NCBI RefSeq assembly: GCF_038397745.1
Contig: NZ_CP151636.1
Location: 2,666,001 to 2,730,000 of the forward strand
Reading direction: 5' to 3'
Origin: Microbacterium sp. LWH11-1.2
GTDB taxonomy: Bacteria > Actinomycetota > Actinomycetes > Actinomycetales > Microbacteriaceae
Length of the DNA: 64,000 nucleotides
Positions 30,267 to 39,512 of this stretch are shown here, piece after piece. The first letter of the stretch is position 1, and every line of letters begins with the position of its first letter. The notes beneath the pieces are model-generated. The model did no database searches. It was given only the letters and a program-made list of their open reading frames with translations, and had not been told where the DNA came from. Both the position numbers and the translations under genes were made by a program.

Positions 30267-31487
30267 ATGAGCACGGATCTGCCCGAGCAGTCGGACATCG
30301 AGGACGAGACCTTCACCGACGACGACGGCGTCCTCTACGACGAGGACGTCACGCCGGAGTTCGGCATCCTCGGCTTCACGCTGCGCGAGCTCCTGATCGT
30401 GGGCGTGTGGCTGGTGTCCTTCGTCGTCTCCTTCTTCCCTCTGGGCGGCGGGCTCTCGCTCTGGGGCGTCGGCGTCCAGTGGATCCTGCCGATCGGCGTG
30501 CCCACCGCCGCCGTGTTCCTCCTCGTGCTCCGGCGCTTCTCGCCGGACGGCATCCGTCGCGTCGGCTCGCTGGGCATCGATCAGTTCGCCTCCGTCGCGT
30601 TCTCGGTGTCGGCGACCGTGTGGGTCGGGACGCTGTGGCTCGCGGTCTCCACCCTGATCGAGGGAGGCTTCTGGAGCCTCCCGTGGAACGGGATCCTGCT
30701 GCTGGTGACCTCGCTCGCCCTCGTCGTCCTCACGGTCTTCGCCCCGATCATCCCCGGGCTGAAGGAGGACTTCCACGGTCGCCTCGTGACCCTGGCGCAC
30801 CGCAACGCCAACCCGGTCCGCCCGGTCATCGCGCGTCCGCGCCCCGAGGTCGTCGCCGCTCCCGAGACGGTGGCCGCTCCCGAGACGGTCGACGCTCCAG
30901 AGGCCGTGGCTGGTCCGGAATCGGATGCCCCGGCGCCCGAGAACAACGCAGACTTCACCGAGACCACCGCGTTCCCGGCCGACTTCGACCGGGAACTCTC
31001 CGGGCAGCAGGCGACCGACGAGGTGGCGCGCCTCGACCTCGCGGCGCAGGTGCCGCTCGTGGCCCACGCCTCGGGCGGTGACACCGGTACCGAGCAGGTC
31101 ACCTCGGATGACGAGTACGTCCCCACGTACTCCCGACGGTCCCGCGGCCAGGAGCAGGAGATCGTGTCGGACACCGGCAGCATCGAATCGCTGCTCGAGA
31201 CCGCGGCGCGCGTGGAGGGCGAGGAACCCTACGTCGAGAGCGACGACATCGTCGACGCCGACCTCGACGCGACCAACCCGCGTGAGTCCGCTCCCGTCGC
31301 GCAGCCGTTCTGGATCCTCGCGCCCTCGGAGCGCGATGTGCACGACGAGCGCGGCGAACCGCTGTTCCGCATCGGGCCGACCGCCTGGGCGCTGGTGATC
31401 GAAGATCGTGGAGGCGCGTACGTCATCCGCCATGACGACGGCCGGATCGGCTACCTCCACGAGATCTCCGACATCACGAAGGGCTGA
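30267..31487 (+). CDS. membrane protein of unknown function
   Basis: 406 residues, not recognised. An acidic N-terminus leads to about four membrane helices between residues 32 and 167. A long cytoplasmic, low-complexity acidic region follows, including a Val-Ala-Ala-Pro-Glu-Thr repeat near 195-215. The compact C-terminal part of about 60 residues (FWILAPSERDVHDERGEPLF ... YVIRHDDGRIGYLHEIS) may be a small beta-rich domain. GAAAGGACGACC precedes the ATG. The hisD start follows one base after the stop, so the two are probably co-transcribed, but nothing links it to histidine synthesis. Confidence 0.75.
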   Translation: MSTDLPEQSDIEDETFTDDDGVLYDEDVTPEFGILGFTLRELLIVGVWLVSFVVSFFPLGGGLSLWGVGVQWILPIGVPTAAVFLLVLRRFSPDGIRRVGSLGIDQFASVAFSVSATVWVGTLWLAVSTLIEGGFWSLPWNGILLLVTSLALVVLTVFAPIIPGLKEDFHGRLVTLAHRNANPVRPVIARPRPEVVAAPETVAAPETVDAPEAVAGPESDAPAPENNADFTETTAFPADFDRELSGQQATDEVARLDLAAQVPLVAHASGGDTGTEQVTSDDEYVPTYSRRSRGQEQEIVSDTGSIESLLETAARVEGEEPYVESDDIVDADLDATNPRESAPVAQPFWILAPSERDVHDERGEPLFRIGPTAWALVIEDRGGAYVIRHDDGRIGYLHEISDITKG

Positions 31488-31488
31488 C

Positions 31489-32793
31489 ATGCGAACGATC
31501 GATCTGCGAGGGCGCGAGCTCTCGCCGGCTGACATGCTCGCCGCCGTCCCGCGTGCCACGCAGGCGCGCGCGGAAGCGCTCGACGCGGCCACGCGCATCG
31601 TCGACGACGTGCGCGACCGCGGCGAGGCCGCCCTGCGGGAGCAGGCGGAGCAGTTCGATCGGGTGACCGGTCACGCCATCCGGGTTCCCGCCGACCAGAT
31701 CACTGCGGCGCTCGCATCGGTCGATCCGACCGTGCGTGCGGCGCTCGAGGAGGCGATCATCCGGGTGCGCCAGGGCTCCGCAGCCCAGGTGCCCGCCCCG
31801 CAGGTCACCGAGATCGGCCCCGGCGCCCGGATCCTGCAACGCTGGCAGCCGGTCGCGCGCGCCGGCGTCTACATCCCGGGCGGCAAGGCGGTGTACCCGT
31901 CGAGCGTGATCATGAACGTCGTTCCCGCGCAGATCGCCGGCGTGCAGCAGATCGCCCTCGCCTCACCGCCGCAGGCCGACCACGACGGTCGCATCCACCC
32001 GACGATCCTCGCCGCGGCCGCACTGCTCGGCGTCAGCGAGGTCTACGCGATGGGCGGCGCCGGAGCGATCGGCGCGCTCGCATGGGGAGTCCCGACGATC
32101 GGGCTCGACCCGGTCGACGTGGTCTCCGGTCCAGGCAACAACTTCGTGGCCTCCGCCAAGCGGGCGGTCGCGGGCGTGGTCGGCACGGATTCCGAGGCCG
32201 GTGCCACCGAGATCCTCATCGTCGCCGACGAGAGCGCCGACCCGCGGCTCGTCGCCGCCGACCTGATCAGCCAGGCCGAGCACGACGAGCAGGCATCCGC
32301 TGTGCTGGTCACCGACGCGGTCGAACTCGCCGAGCAGGTCGCGGTCGAGATCGACCGGCAGGCCGCCGCGACGCGCCACAGCGAACGGGTGCGTGTCGCG
32401 CTCGACGGTCCCCAGTCCGCGATCGTGCTCGTCGACGACCGGGCCATGGCGACCGCGTTCAGCAACGCGTACGCCCCCGAGCACCTCGAGCTCCACCTCA
32501 CCGACGCCGAGGACGCGGCATCCGCCTTCACCAGCGCGGGCGCGGTCTTCGTCGGAGATCAGACGCCGGTCAGCCTGGGCGACTACATGGCCGGCAGCAA
32601 CCACGTGCTGCCCACCGGGGGACAGGCGCGCTACGCTCCCGGCCTCGGCGCGTACACGTTCCTGCGTCCGCAGCAGGTCATCTCCTATGACCGGGCGGCA
32701 CTCGCCTCCGTGCGGGAGGGCGTCGTCGCCCTGGCGAACGCCGAGGTCCTGCCCGCGCACGGCGAGGCGATCGAGGCGCGCTTCACGGCGTAG
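31489..32793 (+). CDS. hisD: histidinol dehydrogenase
   Basis: 434 residues. Last two steps of histidine synthesis: NAD-dependent four-electron oxidation of L-histidinol to L-histidine, with zinc. Seen: [56 protein letters not shown] and the C-terminal [12 protein letters not shown]. The start ATG 31489 lies one base after the upstream stop. No other his gene is in the window. Its TAG stop forms part of the nrdR -10 element. Confidence 0.95.
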   Translation: MRTIDLRGRELSPADMLAAVPRATQARAEALDAATRIVDDVRDRGEAALREQAEQFDRVTGHAIRVPADQITAALASVDPTVRAALEEAIIRVRQGSAAQVPAPQVTEIGPGARILQRWQPVARAGVYIPGGKAVYPSSVIMNVVPAQIAGVQQIALASPPQADHDGRIHPTILAAAALLGVSEVYAMGGAGAIGALAWGVPTIGLDPVDVVSGPGNNFVASAKRAVAGVVGTDSEAGATEILIVADESADPRLVAADLISQAEHDEQASAVLVTDAVELAEQVAVEIDRQAAATRHSERVRVALDGPQSAIVLVDDRAMATAFSNAYAPEHLELHLTDAEDAASAFTSAGAVFVGDQTPVSLGDYMAGSNHVLPTGGQARYAPGLGAYTFLRPQQVISYDRAALASVREGVVALANAEVLPAHGEAIEARFTA

Positions 32794-32796
32794 GAT
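32791..32796 (+). promoter_or_regulatory. -10 element of nrdR made from hisD stop codon
   Basis: TAGGAT: its first three bases are the hisD stop codon. Seven bases later comes the nrdR ATG. Confidence 0.55.
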
Positions 32797-32803
32797 CGGT
32801 CAG

Positions 32804-33274
32804 ATGCACTGCCCCTTCTGCCGTCACTCCGATTCGCGCGTCATCGATTCGCGTACCAGCGACGACGGGCTCTCCATCCGACGGCGCCGTCAGTGCCCGG
32901 AGTGCGGAGGCCGTTTCACGACCACCGAAACCGCGAGTCTCAACGTGATCAAGCGCTCCGGCGTCATGGAGCCGTTCAGCCGCGAGAAGGTCATCTCGGG
33001 CGTGCGCAAGGCCTGCCAGGGCCGCCCCGTCACCGAGGCGGACCTCGCGGTCCTCGCGCAGCGCGTGGAGGAGGCGGTCCGGCAGACCGGTGTGTCGCAG
33101 CTCGACACGAACGAGATCGGCCTCGCGATCCTCGGACCGCTGCGCGAGCTCGACGAGGTCGCCTTCCTGCGCTTCGCCAGCGTCTACCAGGCCTTCGACT
33201 CCCTCGAGGACTTCGAATCCGCGATCACCGATCTGCGCGCCGACCACGCGGAGCAGGAGCGCGCGGACCGGTAA
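32804..33274 (+). CDS. nrdR: transcriptional repressor NrdR
   Basis: 156 residues. Nucleotide-sensing repressor of ribonucleotide reductase genes. Seen: N-terminal zinc ribbon with C3-C6 and C31-C34 (CPFC, CPEC), then an ATP-cone domain ([20 protein letters not shown] ...) from about residue 46. Its targets are not in this window; no NrdR-box pair was noticed nearby. The start is decided by the zinc ribbon and by TAGGAT at seven bases. It ends 10 bases before pyrD. Confidence 0.96.
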   Translation: MHCPFCRHSDSRVIDSRTSDDGLSIRRRRQCPECGGRFTTTETASLNVIKRSGVMEPFSREKVISGVRKACQGRPVTEADLAVLAQRVEEAVRQTGVSQLDTNEIGLAILGPLRELDEVAFLRFASVYQAFDSLEDFESAITDLRADHAEQERADR

Positions 33275-33277
33275 TCT
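33272..33277 (+). promoter_or_regulatory. -10 element of pyrD made from nrdR stop codon
   Basis: TAATCT begins with the nrdR TAA stop; seven bases later is the pyrD ATG. GGCAGGG between them could also act as a ribosome site on a read-through transcript. Confidence 0.5.
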
Positions 33278-33284
33278 GGCAGGG

Positions 33285-34322
33285 ATGTATCCGCTGCTCT
33301 TCCGCGCTGTCCTCTCGCGCTTCGATCCCGAGTTCGCCCATCACGCCGGCATGGCGGTGATCCGCGTCCTCGGGACGCCGCCGTTCTCCGCGGCGACCCG
33401 CGCGATGACCCGCCCCGATCCGTCGCTCCGCGTCGAAGCTCTCGGGCTGACCTTCCCGTCGCCCTTCGGCATCGCGGCGGGCTTCGACAAGAACGCCGTC
33501 GGCGTGCGCGGTCTCGCAGCGCTCGGCTTCGGGCACGTCGAGGTGGGCACCGTGACGGCGATCCCGCAGGACGGGAACCCCAAGCCGCGACTCTTCCGCC
33601 TCATCGCGGATCGCGCCGTGATCAACCGGATGGGCTTCAACAACCAGGGGGCGGATGCCGTTGCACGCCGTCTCGCGAAGCTCCGCCGCGGCGCGCCCGA
33701 TACGGTGATCGGCGTCAACATCGGCAAGAGCCGGGTCGTCGAGGTCGAGGACGCGACCGCCGACTACGTCGCCTCCGCCACGAGGCTGGCCCCGCTCGCC
33801 GACTACCTGGCCGTCAACGTGTCGTCCCCGAACACCCCGGGTCTGCGCGGTCTGCAGGCCGTCGAGACCCTCGCGCCCCTGCTCCGTGCGGTGCGCGAGG
33901 CATCCGGCTCCACGCCGCTGCTCGTGAAGATCGCGCCCGACCTCCCCGATGAGGAGATCGCCGCGATCTCGCGGATGGCCGTCGACGAGGGGCTCGCCGG
34001 CATCATCGCGCACAACACCACGATCAGCCGCGACGGCCTGCTCACGGATGACGCGACCGTCGAGGCCGCGGGCGCGGGTGGTCTCTCGGGGGCACCTCTC
34101 AAGCAGCGCTCGCTCGAGGTGCTCCGCGTCGTGCGCGGCTCCGTGCCCGCCGACTTCTGCGTCATCGCCGTCGGCGGCGTCGAGACGCCCTCCGATGTCC
34201 AGGAGCGACTGGATGCCGGAGCGACCCTGGTGCAGGGCTACACGGCGTTCCTCTACCGCGGCCCGTTCTGGGGCCGCGAGCTCAACAGGGGACTGGTCAG
34301 TCGGGGTACTGTCCGCGCTTGA
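33285..34322 (+). CDS. pyrD: quinone-dependent dihydroorotate dehydrogenase (class 2)
   Basis: 345 residues. Oxidises dihydroorotate to orotate in pyrimidine synthesis, passing electrons to membrane quinone through FMN. An N-terminal amphipathic extension (YPLLFRAVLSRFDPEFAHHAGM) is typical of class 2. The core has AAGFDKNAVGVRGLAALGFG, NRMGFNNQGADA, and VNVSSPNTPGLRGLQ with the catalytic serine. Its 3' end overlaps the convergent DUF3043 gene by 26 bases. Confidence 0.95.
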   Translation: MYPLLFRAVLSRFDPEFAHHAGMAVIRVLGTPPFSAATRAMTRPDPSLRVEALGLTFPSPFGIAAGFDKNAVGVRGLAALGFGHVEVGTVTAIPQDGNPKPRLFRLIADRAVINRMGFNNQGADAVARRLAKLRRGAPDTVIGVNIGKSRVVEVEDATADYVASATRLAPLADYLAVNVSSPNTPGLRGLQAVETLAPLLRAVREASGSTPLLVKIAPDLPDEEIAAISRMAVDEGLAGIIAHNTTISRDGLLTDDATVEAAGAGGLSGAPLKQRSLEVLRVVRGSVPADFCVIAVGGVETPSDVQERLDAGATLVQGYTAFLYRGPFWGRELNRGLVSRGTVRA

Positions 34323-34869
34323 CCTGCGGCTTCGGCAGACGCATGAAGCGCATCTGCAGGGCGCGCATCGCGGCGTACCAGCCGAGACCGCGCTCCATCC
34401 GCTCGGCGCCGAACTTCGCCGCGACCTTGCGCTTCACCCGGAAGCCGAGCAGGATCATGCCGCCGATCGCGATCACCAGGTAGCCCATCATCACGATGTA
34501 GGCGTAGAAGGAGATCGCGAGGTTGGCGGGGATGAGAGACGCGAGGATGACGAGCACCATGACCGCCATGACGAACTCGGCGGGGTGCCAGCCGGCATCC
34601 ACGTAGTCCCGCACCCAGCGGCGCTGCGGACCCTTGTCGCGCGCCGGGAGGAACTTCTCCTCACCCGCGGCCATGCCCGCCTGGGCGCGTGCGCGACGCT
34701 CGTTGAGCTCGGCGCGGGCGGCGGCCTTGGCCTCCTTGGTGTTGGCGACCAGGGGACGGCGACGGGCCGCCTCCTGCTCCGCGCGGGTCGGCGTCGCACG
34801 ACCCTTGCCGACGGCTGGCGTCTCGGAGGCGTCGTCGTTCGTCGAAGGGGAGACAGGGGTAGTGGCCAC
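34297..34869 (-). CDS. DUF3043 family membrane protein
   Basis: 190 residues, actinobacteria-specific family of unknown function. A charged N-terminal region of about 80 residues rich in Ala/Arg/Glu (likely helical) is followed by the conserved RRWVRDYVDAGWHPAEFVMA. Two membrane helices (about 98-117 and 121-141) and a basic C-terminus complete it. GTG start at 34869 with GAGGAA just upstream. It is divergent from the dipeptidase gene, sharing overlapping -10 elements, and convergent with pyrD. Confidence 0.85.
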   Translation of the reverse strand: MATTPVSPSTNDDASETPAVGKGRATPTRAEQEAARRRPLVANTKEAKAAARAELNERRARAQAGMAAGEEKFLPARDKGPQRRWVRDYVDAGWHPAEFVMAVMVLVILASLIPANLAISFYAYIVMMGYLVIAIGGMILLGFRVKRKVAAKFGAERMERGLGWYAAMRALQMRFMRLPKPQVKRGQYPD

Positions 34870-34902
34870 GAGATTCCTCGGTTCGCTGAAAAGAGATCAC
34901 CT

Positions 34903-34910
34903 TAAGATTA
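34903..34910. promoter_or_regulatory. overlapping divergent -10 elements
   Basis: TAAGATTA reads TAAGAT on the plus strand (seven bases before the dipeptidase ATG, leaderless) and TAATCT on the minus strand (leader of about 30 bases to the DUF3043 GTG, with GAGGAA). The two hexamers share four bases, so RNA polymerase could occupy only one direction at a time. Confidence 0.6.
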
Positions 34911-34915
34911 CTCGC

Positions 34916-36337
34916 ATGACCTCTTCTGCTCATCCCGCTCCGTCGACACCGCCCAGCGAATCCGAGGCGGCCGTCCTCGAAGCGGTCGCGACGGGCATCC
35001 CGTCGGCCCTGTCGGATCTGGGACACCTGGTCCGCATCCCCGGGATGGCATGGCCGGCCTTCGACCAGACGCAGCTGGAGCGGAGTGCGGATGCCGTGGC
35101 AGCCCTGGCGAAGGACACGGGCGTCTTCGACGAGGTGCGCGTGCTGCGGGCGGCGATCCCCGGCACCGACGAGCACGGACAGCCCGCCGTGCTGGCCACG
35201 CGCGCGGCGCGCAACGGCAAGCCCACGATCCTGCTCTACGCGCACCACGACGTGCAGCCTCCGGGAGACGATGCGCTGTGGGAGACCCCGCCGTTCGAGC
35301 CGACGGTGCGCGACGGTCGTCTCTACGGACGCGGCGCCGCGGACGACAAGGCGGGGATCATGGCGCACATCGCGTCGATCCGGGCGGTCAGCGAGGTGCT
35401 GGGCGACGATCTCGACCTGGGCATCGCGATGTTCATCGAGGGGGAGGAGGAGTACGGCTCCCGCTCCTTCGCGCAGTTCCTCTCCGACAACAAGGACGCG
35501 CTGCGCGCCGACGCCATCGTCGTCGCCGACTCGGGGAACTGGGACTCCGTCACCCCGGGACTCACTGTCTCGCTGCGCGGCAACGCCCGCTTCACGGTGC
35601 GCGTGCGCACGCTCGACCACGCATCGCACTCCGGGATGTTCGGCGGCGCAGCGCCCGACGCGATGATGACGACCGTCCGGATGCTGTCGACGCTGTGGAA
35701 CGACGACGGCTCCGTCGCCGTCGAGGGGATGACCGAGCGCGATGCGCCGACGCCCGACTACAGCGAGGAGACGCTCCGCGACGAGGCGGGGCTGCTCCCC
35801 GGCACGACGCCGATCGGTAACGGCTCGATCCTCAGCCGCATCTGGAACAAGCCGTCGATCACGATCATCGGCATCGATGCCACGAGCGTCGCGGCGGCGT
35901 CCAACACGCTGCTCCCCGAGGTCACGGTCGTGATCAGCGCCCGCGTCGCCCCCGGGCAGACGGGGGAGGAGGCCTACGCGGCGCTCGAGCGTCACCTGCG
36001 CGCCCACGCGCCGTTCGGAGCGGAGCTCGAGTTCTCTGACGTCGATCTCGGCAACGGGTTCCTGGTGGACACCAGCGGATGGGCCGTCGCCCTCACGCGC
36101 GACGCGATGCGGGACGGCTACGGCGTCCCTCCGGTCGACCTCGGGGTCGGCGGATCGATCCCGTTCATCGCCGACCTGGTGCGGGAGTTCCCGACCGCGC
36201 AGATCCTGGTCACGGGGGTCGAGGACCCCCACTCGCGGGCACACAGCCCGAACGAGTCCCTGCACCTCGACACGTTCCGGCACGCCGTCGCGACCGAGGC
36301 GCTGCTGCTCGCGCGGATGAACGCGCGCGACCTCTGA
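34916..36337 (+). CDS. M20-family dipeptidase
   Basis: 473 residues. Zinc-dependent cytoplasmic peptidase of the M20 dipeptidase/CNDP-like group. Metal site visible: AHHDVQP with H110 and D112, RGAADDKAG with D143, and EGEEEYGS near 177-184 with the general-base glutamate pair. The dimerisation (lid) domain lies in the middle (about 205-370), and the late PHSRAHSPNES motif holds the last metal histidine. The substrate is probably small peptides; specificity cannot be read. It starts leaderless at ATG 34916. Confidence 0.92.
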   Translation: MTSSAHPAPSTPPSESEAAVLEAVATGIPSALSDLGHLVRIPGMAWPAFDQTQLERSADAVAALAKDTGVFDEVRVLRAAIPGTDEHGQPAVLATRAARNGKPTILLYAHHDVQPPGDDALWETPPFEPTVRDGRLYGRGAADDKAGIMAHIASIRAVSEVLGDDLDLGIAMFIEGEEEYGSRSFAQFLSDNKDALRADAIVVADSGNWDSVTPGLTVSLRGNARFTVRVRTLDHASHSGMFGGAAPDAMMTTVRMLSTLWNDDGSVAVEGMTERDAPTPDYSEETLRDEAGLLPGTTPIGNGSILSRIWNKPSITIIGIDATSVAAASNTLLPEVTVVISARVAPGQTGEEAYAALERHLRAHAPFGAELEFSDVDLGNGFLVDTSGWAVALTRDAMRDGYGVPPVDLGVGGSIPFIADLVREFPTAQILVTGVEDPHSRAHSPNESLHLDTFRHAVATEALLLARMNARDL

Positions 36338-36358
36338 GCCTTCCGGTCCGACCGGCGG

Positions 36359-36364
36359 TAGAAT
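36359..36364 (+). promoter_or_regulatory. -10 element of Fe-S carrier gene
   Basis: TAGAAT, about 45 bases before the ATG; the leader ends with the ACAAGGAGCG ribosome site. Confidence 0.45.
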
Positions 36365-36408
36365 TACCGGGAACGCCGTGCCCCTGCGGCCCCGTGACAA
36401 GGAGCGAC

Positions 36409-36777
36409 ATGAGCGACACCACACTGACTTCCGCTGAGACCACCACCCGCGCGCACGGCATCAGCCTCACCGACGCCGCCGCGGTCAAGGTCAAGAACCT
36501 CCTCGAGCAGGAGGGTCGCGACGACCTGCGTCTGCGCGTCGCCGTGCAGCCCGGCGGATGCTCGGGTCTGATCTACCAGCTCTACTTCGACGAGCGCTAC
36601 CTCGAGGGCGACGAGACCGTCGACTTCGACGGCGTCGAGGTCATCGTGGACAACATGAGCGTCCCGTATCTCGACGGTGCATCCATCGATTTCAAGGACA
36701 CGATCTCCGAGCAGGGATTCACGATCGACAACCCCAACGCGGCGGGCAGCTGCGCGTGCGGCGACAGCTTCCACTGA
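36409..36777 (+). CDS. erpA: A-type iron-sulfur carrier (ErpA-like)
   Basis: 122 residues. Carrier that delivers Fe-S clusters to apo-proteins. The three ligand cysteines of the family are in place: C51 in GGCSGLIY, and C115 and C117 in the C-terminal SCACGDSF. AAGGAGCG precedes the ATG. It stands just ahead of the cytochrome oxidase and bc genes, which include the Rieske Fe-S protein; a direct supply role is plausible but unproven. Confidence 0.93.
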   Translation: MSDTTLTSAETTTRAHGISLTDAAAVKVKNLLEQEGRDDLRLRVAVQPGGCSGLIYQLYFDERYLEGDETVDFDGVEVIVDNMSVPYLDGASIDFKDTISEQGFTIDNPNAAGSCACGDSFH

Positions 36778-36791
36778 TCCGAACGACCCCC

Positions 36792-36810
36792 GCCAACCTG
36801 CGTGGTTGGC
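36792..36810. terminator. hairpin between erpA and ctaC
   Basis: GCCAACC and GGTTGGC form perfect 7-base arms around TGCGT. There is no T tract, so it is a weak terminator or an operator for the ctaC promoter that follows (TAGACT at 36834). Confidence 0.45.
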
Positions 36811-36833
36811 ATGAATCAGGTGTGAGGTTGCCC

Positions 36834-36839
36834 TAGACT
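36834..36839 (+). promoter_or_regulatory. -10 element of ctaC operon
   Basis: TAGACT 36 bases before the ctaC GTG; the GAAAGGTG ribosome site lies in the leader. TTGGCA (36806) is 22 bases upstream, too far for a standard -35. Confidence 0.45.
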
Positions 36840-36875
36840 TGGGGTGTGCCCTGTCCGCAATCTGAAAGGTGCATC

Positions 36876-37772
36876 GTGCCCTCGAAACACCGCCTTCGTT
36901 GGGTCGCTCTCCCCTTGGGAGTGGCGGCAGCCGTGGTCCTGGCGGGATGTACCACCACCGAGTTGAACGGCTACCTCCCCGGCTTCATCGAGGGTGAGGC
37001 TGCGGCCACCAACCAGACCGAGCGGGTCTCCTCCCTCTGGGTGAACTCCTGGATCGTCCTGCTCGCCGTCGGCATCATCACCTGGGGCCTGATGGCCTGG
37101 GCCGCGATCGCGTACCGCCGCCGCAAGGGCCAGACCGGCCTGCCGGTGCAGATGCGCTACAACATGCCGATCGAGATCTTCTACACGATCGTGCCGCTCA
37201 TCCTGGTGCTGGGAATGTTCTTCTTCACGGCTCGCGATCAGACGGAGATCGAGGCGAAGTGGGACGACCCCGACGTCGAGATCACCGCGATCGCCAAGCA
37301 GTGGGCGTGGGACTTCCAGTACGACGCCGAGTCCGACGACGACACCGTCTGGACGATGGGCATCCAGGCCCAGCCCGACGCCGAGGGCAACATCGACCAG
37401 GCGCAGCTGCCCACGCTGGTGCTGCCGGTCGACAAGAAGGTCACGATCGACCTGCGGTCGCGCGACGTCATCCACTCGTTCTGGATCATCGACTTCCTCT
37501 ACAAGAAGGACATGTTCATCGGGGCGGACAACTCCTGGTCCTTCATCCCGACGCGTGTCGGCGAGTACGCCGGCAAGTGCGCCGAGCTCTGCGGCGAGTA
37601 CCACTCGATGATGCTCTTCAACGTGAAGGTCGTCGAGCAGGACGAGTACGACGCCTACCTCGAGTCGCTCAAGGAGAAGGGCAACACGGGAGACATCACG
37701 GACGAGTACGACCGTCTCTCGAACCTCCCCGGAACCACGCCGAAGAACGACTCCGAGGAAGGAGAGGAGTAA
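36876..37772 (+). CDS. ctaC: cytochrome c oxidase subunit II, lipoprotein
   Basis: 298 residues. Carries the CuA centre that takes electrons from the bc complex. A signal peptide with lipobox VLAGC puts the lipidated cysteine at C25. Two membrane helices follow, then the cupredoxin domain with CuA ligands H200 (IHSFWI), C235, E237, C239, H243 and M246 (CAELCGEYHSMM). GTG 36876 is chosen because GAAAGGTG precedes it and it starts the signal peptide (MPSKHRLRW); a GTG 30 bases upstream lacks a ribosome site. It is in an operon with ctaD and ctaF. Confidence 0.96.
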   Translation: MPSKHRLRWVALPLGVAAAVVLAGCTTTELNGYLPGFIEGEAAATNQTERVSSLWVNSWIVLLAVGIITWGLMAWAAIAYRRRKGQTGLPVQMRYNMPIEIFYTIVPLILVLGMFFFTARDQTEIEAKWDDPDVEITAIAKQWAWDFQYDAESDDDTVWTMGIQAQPDAEGNIDQAQLPTLVLPVDKKVTIDLRSRDVIHSFWIIDFLYKKDMFIGADNSWSFIPTRVGEYAGKCAELCGEYHSMMLFNVKVVEQDEYDAYLESLKEKGNTGDITDEYDRLSNLPGTTPKNDSEEGEE

Positions 37773-37775
37773 GCC

Positions 37776-39509
37776 ATGTCGACCACTGAAGCCCCCCGTA
37801 CCGATGAGGCCCCTCGCTCTCGACCCACCGCTCTGCCCGCCCGCCAGGCCGCTCTGATGAGCTCCTCGCGCGTGGAGCAGAAGGGCAACATCGTCGTCAA
37901 GTGGATCACCTCCACCGACCACAAGACCATCGGGTACATGTACCTGATCGCGTCGGTGCTGTTCTTCCTCCTCGGCGGTGTGATGGCCCTCGTCATCCGC
38001 GCCGAGCTGTTCGCTCCGGGAATGCAGATCATCCCGACGAAGGAGCAGTACAACCAGCTCTTCACGATGCACGGCACGATCATGCTGCTCATGTTCGCGA
38101 CCCCGCTGTTCGCCGGCTTCGCGAACGCGATCCTGCCGCTGCAGCTCGGTGCCCCCGACGTCGCGTTCCCGCGTCTGAACGCCTTCGCGTTCTGGCTGTT
38201 CCTGTTCGGCTCCACGATCGCGGTCGCCGGCTTCCTCACCCCGCAGGGCGCGGCATCCTTCGGCTGGTTCGCATATCAGCCGCTCGCCGGAGCGTCGTTC
38301 ACGCCCGGCGCCGGTGGAAACCTCTGGATGGTCGGACTCGGGATCTCCGGTTTCGGAACGATCCTCGGTGCCGTGAACTTCATCACCACGATCATCACGA
38401 TGCGCGCCCCCGGCATGACGATGTGGCGCATGCCGATCTTCTCGTGGAACACGCTCATCACGAGCCTCCTCGTCCTGATGGCCTTCCCGGTGCTCGCTGC
38501 GGCGATCTTCGCGGCAGCCGCGGACCGCATCCTGGGCGCGCACATCTACGACCCGGCCAACGGTGGCGTCCTGCTCTGGCAGCACCTGTTCTGGTTCTTC
38601 GGGCACCCTGAGGTGTACATCATCGCGCTGCCGTTCTTCGGCATCGTGTCGGAGATCTTCCCGGTGTTCAGCCGCAAGCCGATCTTCGGGTACAAGACGC
38701 TCGTCTACGCGACGATCGCGATCGCAGCCCTCTCCGTCGCCGTGTGGGCGCACCACATGTACGTCACGGGATCCGTGCTGCTGCCGTTCTTCGCCCTGAT
38801 GACGATGCTCATCGCAGTACCGACAGGTGTGAAGATCTTCAACTGGATCGGCACGCTGTGGCGGGGCTCCGTGACCTTCGAGACGCCGATGGTCTTCGCG
38901 CTCGGCTTCCTGGTCTCGTTCGTCTTCGGCGGACTGACCGGTGTCATCCTCGCGGCGCCGCCGCTGGACTTCGCGCTCTCGGACTCGTACTTCGTCGTCG
39001 CGCACTTCCACTACGTCGTCTTCGGCACCGTGGTGTTCGCCATGTTCGCCGGCTTCTACTTCTGGTGGCCCAAGTGGACCGGGCGGATGCTGAACGAGCG
39101 TCTGGGCTACGTGCACTTCTGGATGCTGTTCATCGGCTTCCACATGACCTTCCTCATCCAGCACTGGCTGGGTGTCGACGGCATGGTGCGTCGCTACGCG
39201 GACTACTCGGCGGCCGACGGATGGACCTGGCAGAACCAGGTCTCGACGATCGGTGCGATCATCCTTGGTGCTTCGATGCTGCCGTTCTTCCTGAACGTCT
39301 GGATCACGGCGCGCAAGGCGCCGAAAGTCACGGTCAACGACCCGTGGGGATACGGCGCTTCGCTCGAGTGGGCGACGTCCTGCCCGCCGCCGCGTCACAA
39401 CTTCACGTCGATCCCGCGCATCCGCAGCGAGCGTCCGGCCTTCGACCTGAACCACCCCGAGGCAGCTGAGTTCGCGACCACCGCGCCCGGCGAGCGAGAG
39501 GCCCACTAA
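37776..39509 (+). CDS. ctaD: cytochrome c oxidase subunit I (aa3 type)
   Basis: 577 residues, twelve membrane helices. Catalytic subunit that reduces oxygen to water at the heme a3-CuB site and pumps protons. Ligands visible: H99 (FTMHGT) for heme a, H277 and Y281 (GHPEVY), H326-H327 (AHHMY) for CuB, and H410 and H412 (AHFHYVV) for hemes a3 and a. AGGAAGGAGAGGAG precedes the ATG, only three bases after ctaC. Confidence 0.98.
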   Translation: MSTTEAPRTDEAPRSRPTALPARQAALMSSSRVEQKGNIVVKWITSTDHKTIGYMYLIASVLFFLLGGVMALVIRAELFAPGMQIIPTKEQYNQLFTMHGTIMLLMFATPLFAGFANAILPLQLGAPDVAFPRLNAFAFWLFLFGSTIAVAGFLTPQGAASFGWFAYQPLAGASFTPGAGGNLWMVGLGISGFGTILGAVNFITTIITMRAPGMTMWRMPIFSWNTLITSLLVLMAFPVLAAAIFAAAADRILGAHIYDPANGGVLLWQHLFWFFGHPEVYIIALPFFGIVSEIFPVFSRKPIFGYKTLVYATIAIAALSVAVWAHHMYVTGSVLLPFFALMTMLIAVPTGVKIFNWIGTLWRGSVTFETPMVFALGFLVSFVFGGLTGVILAAPPLDFALSDSYFVVAHFHYVVFGTVVFAMFAGFYFWWPKWTGRMLNERLGYVHFWMLFIGFHMTFLIQHWLGVDGMVRRYADYSAADGWTWQNQVSTIGAIILGASMLPFFLNVWITARKAPKVTVNDPWGYGASLEWATSCPPPRHNFTSIPRIRSERPAFDLNHPEAAEFATTAPGEREAH

Positions 39510-39512
39510 GTC

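Noticed and set aside
36792..36810. Strong Rho-independent terminator between erpA and ctaC
   Set aside because: The stem is perfect but short and has no T tract; kept only as a low-confidence hairpin.
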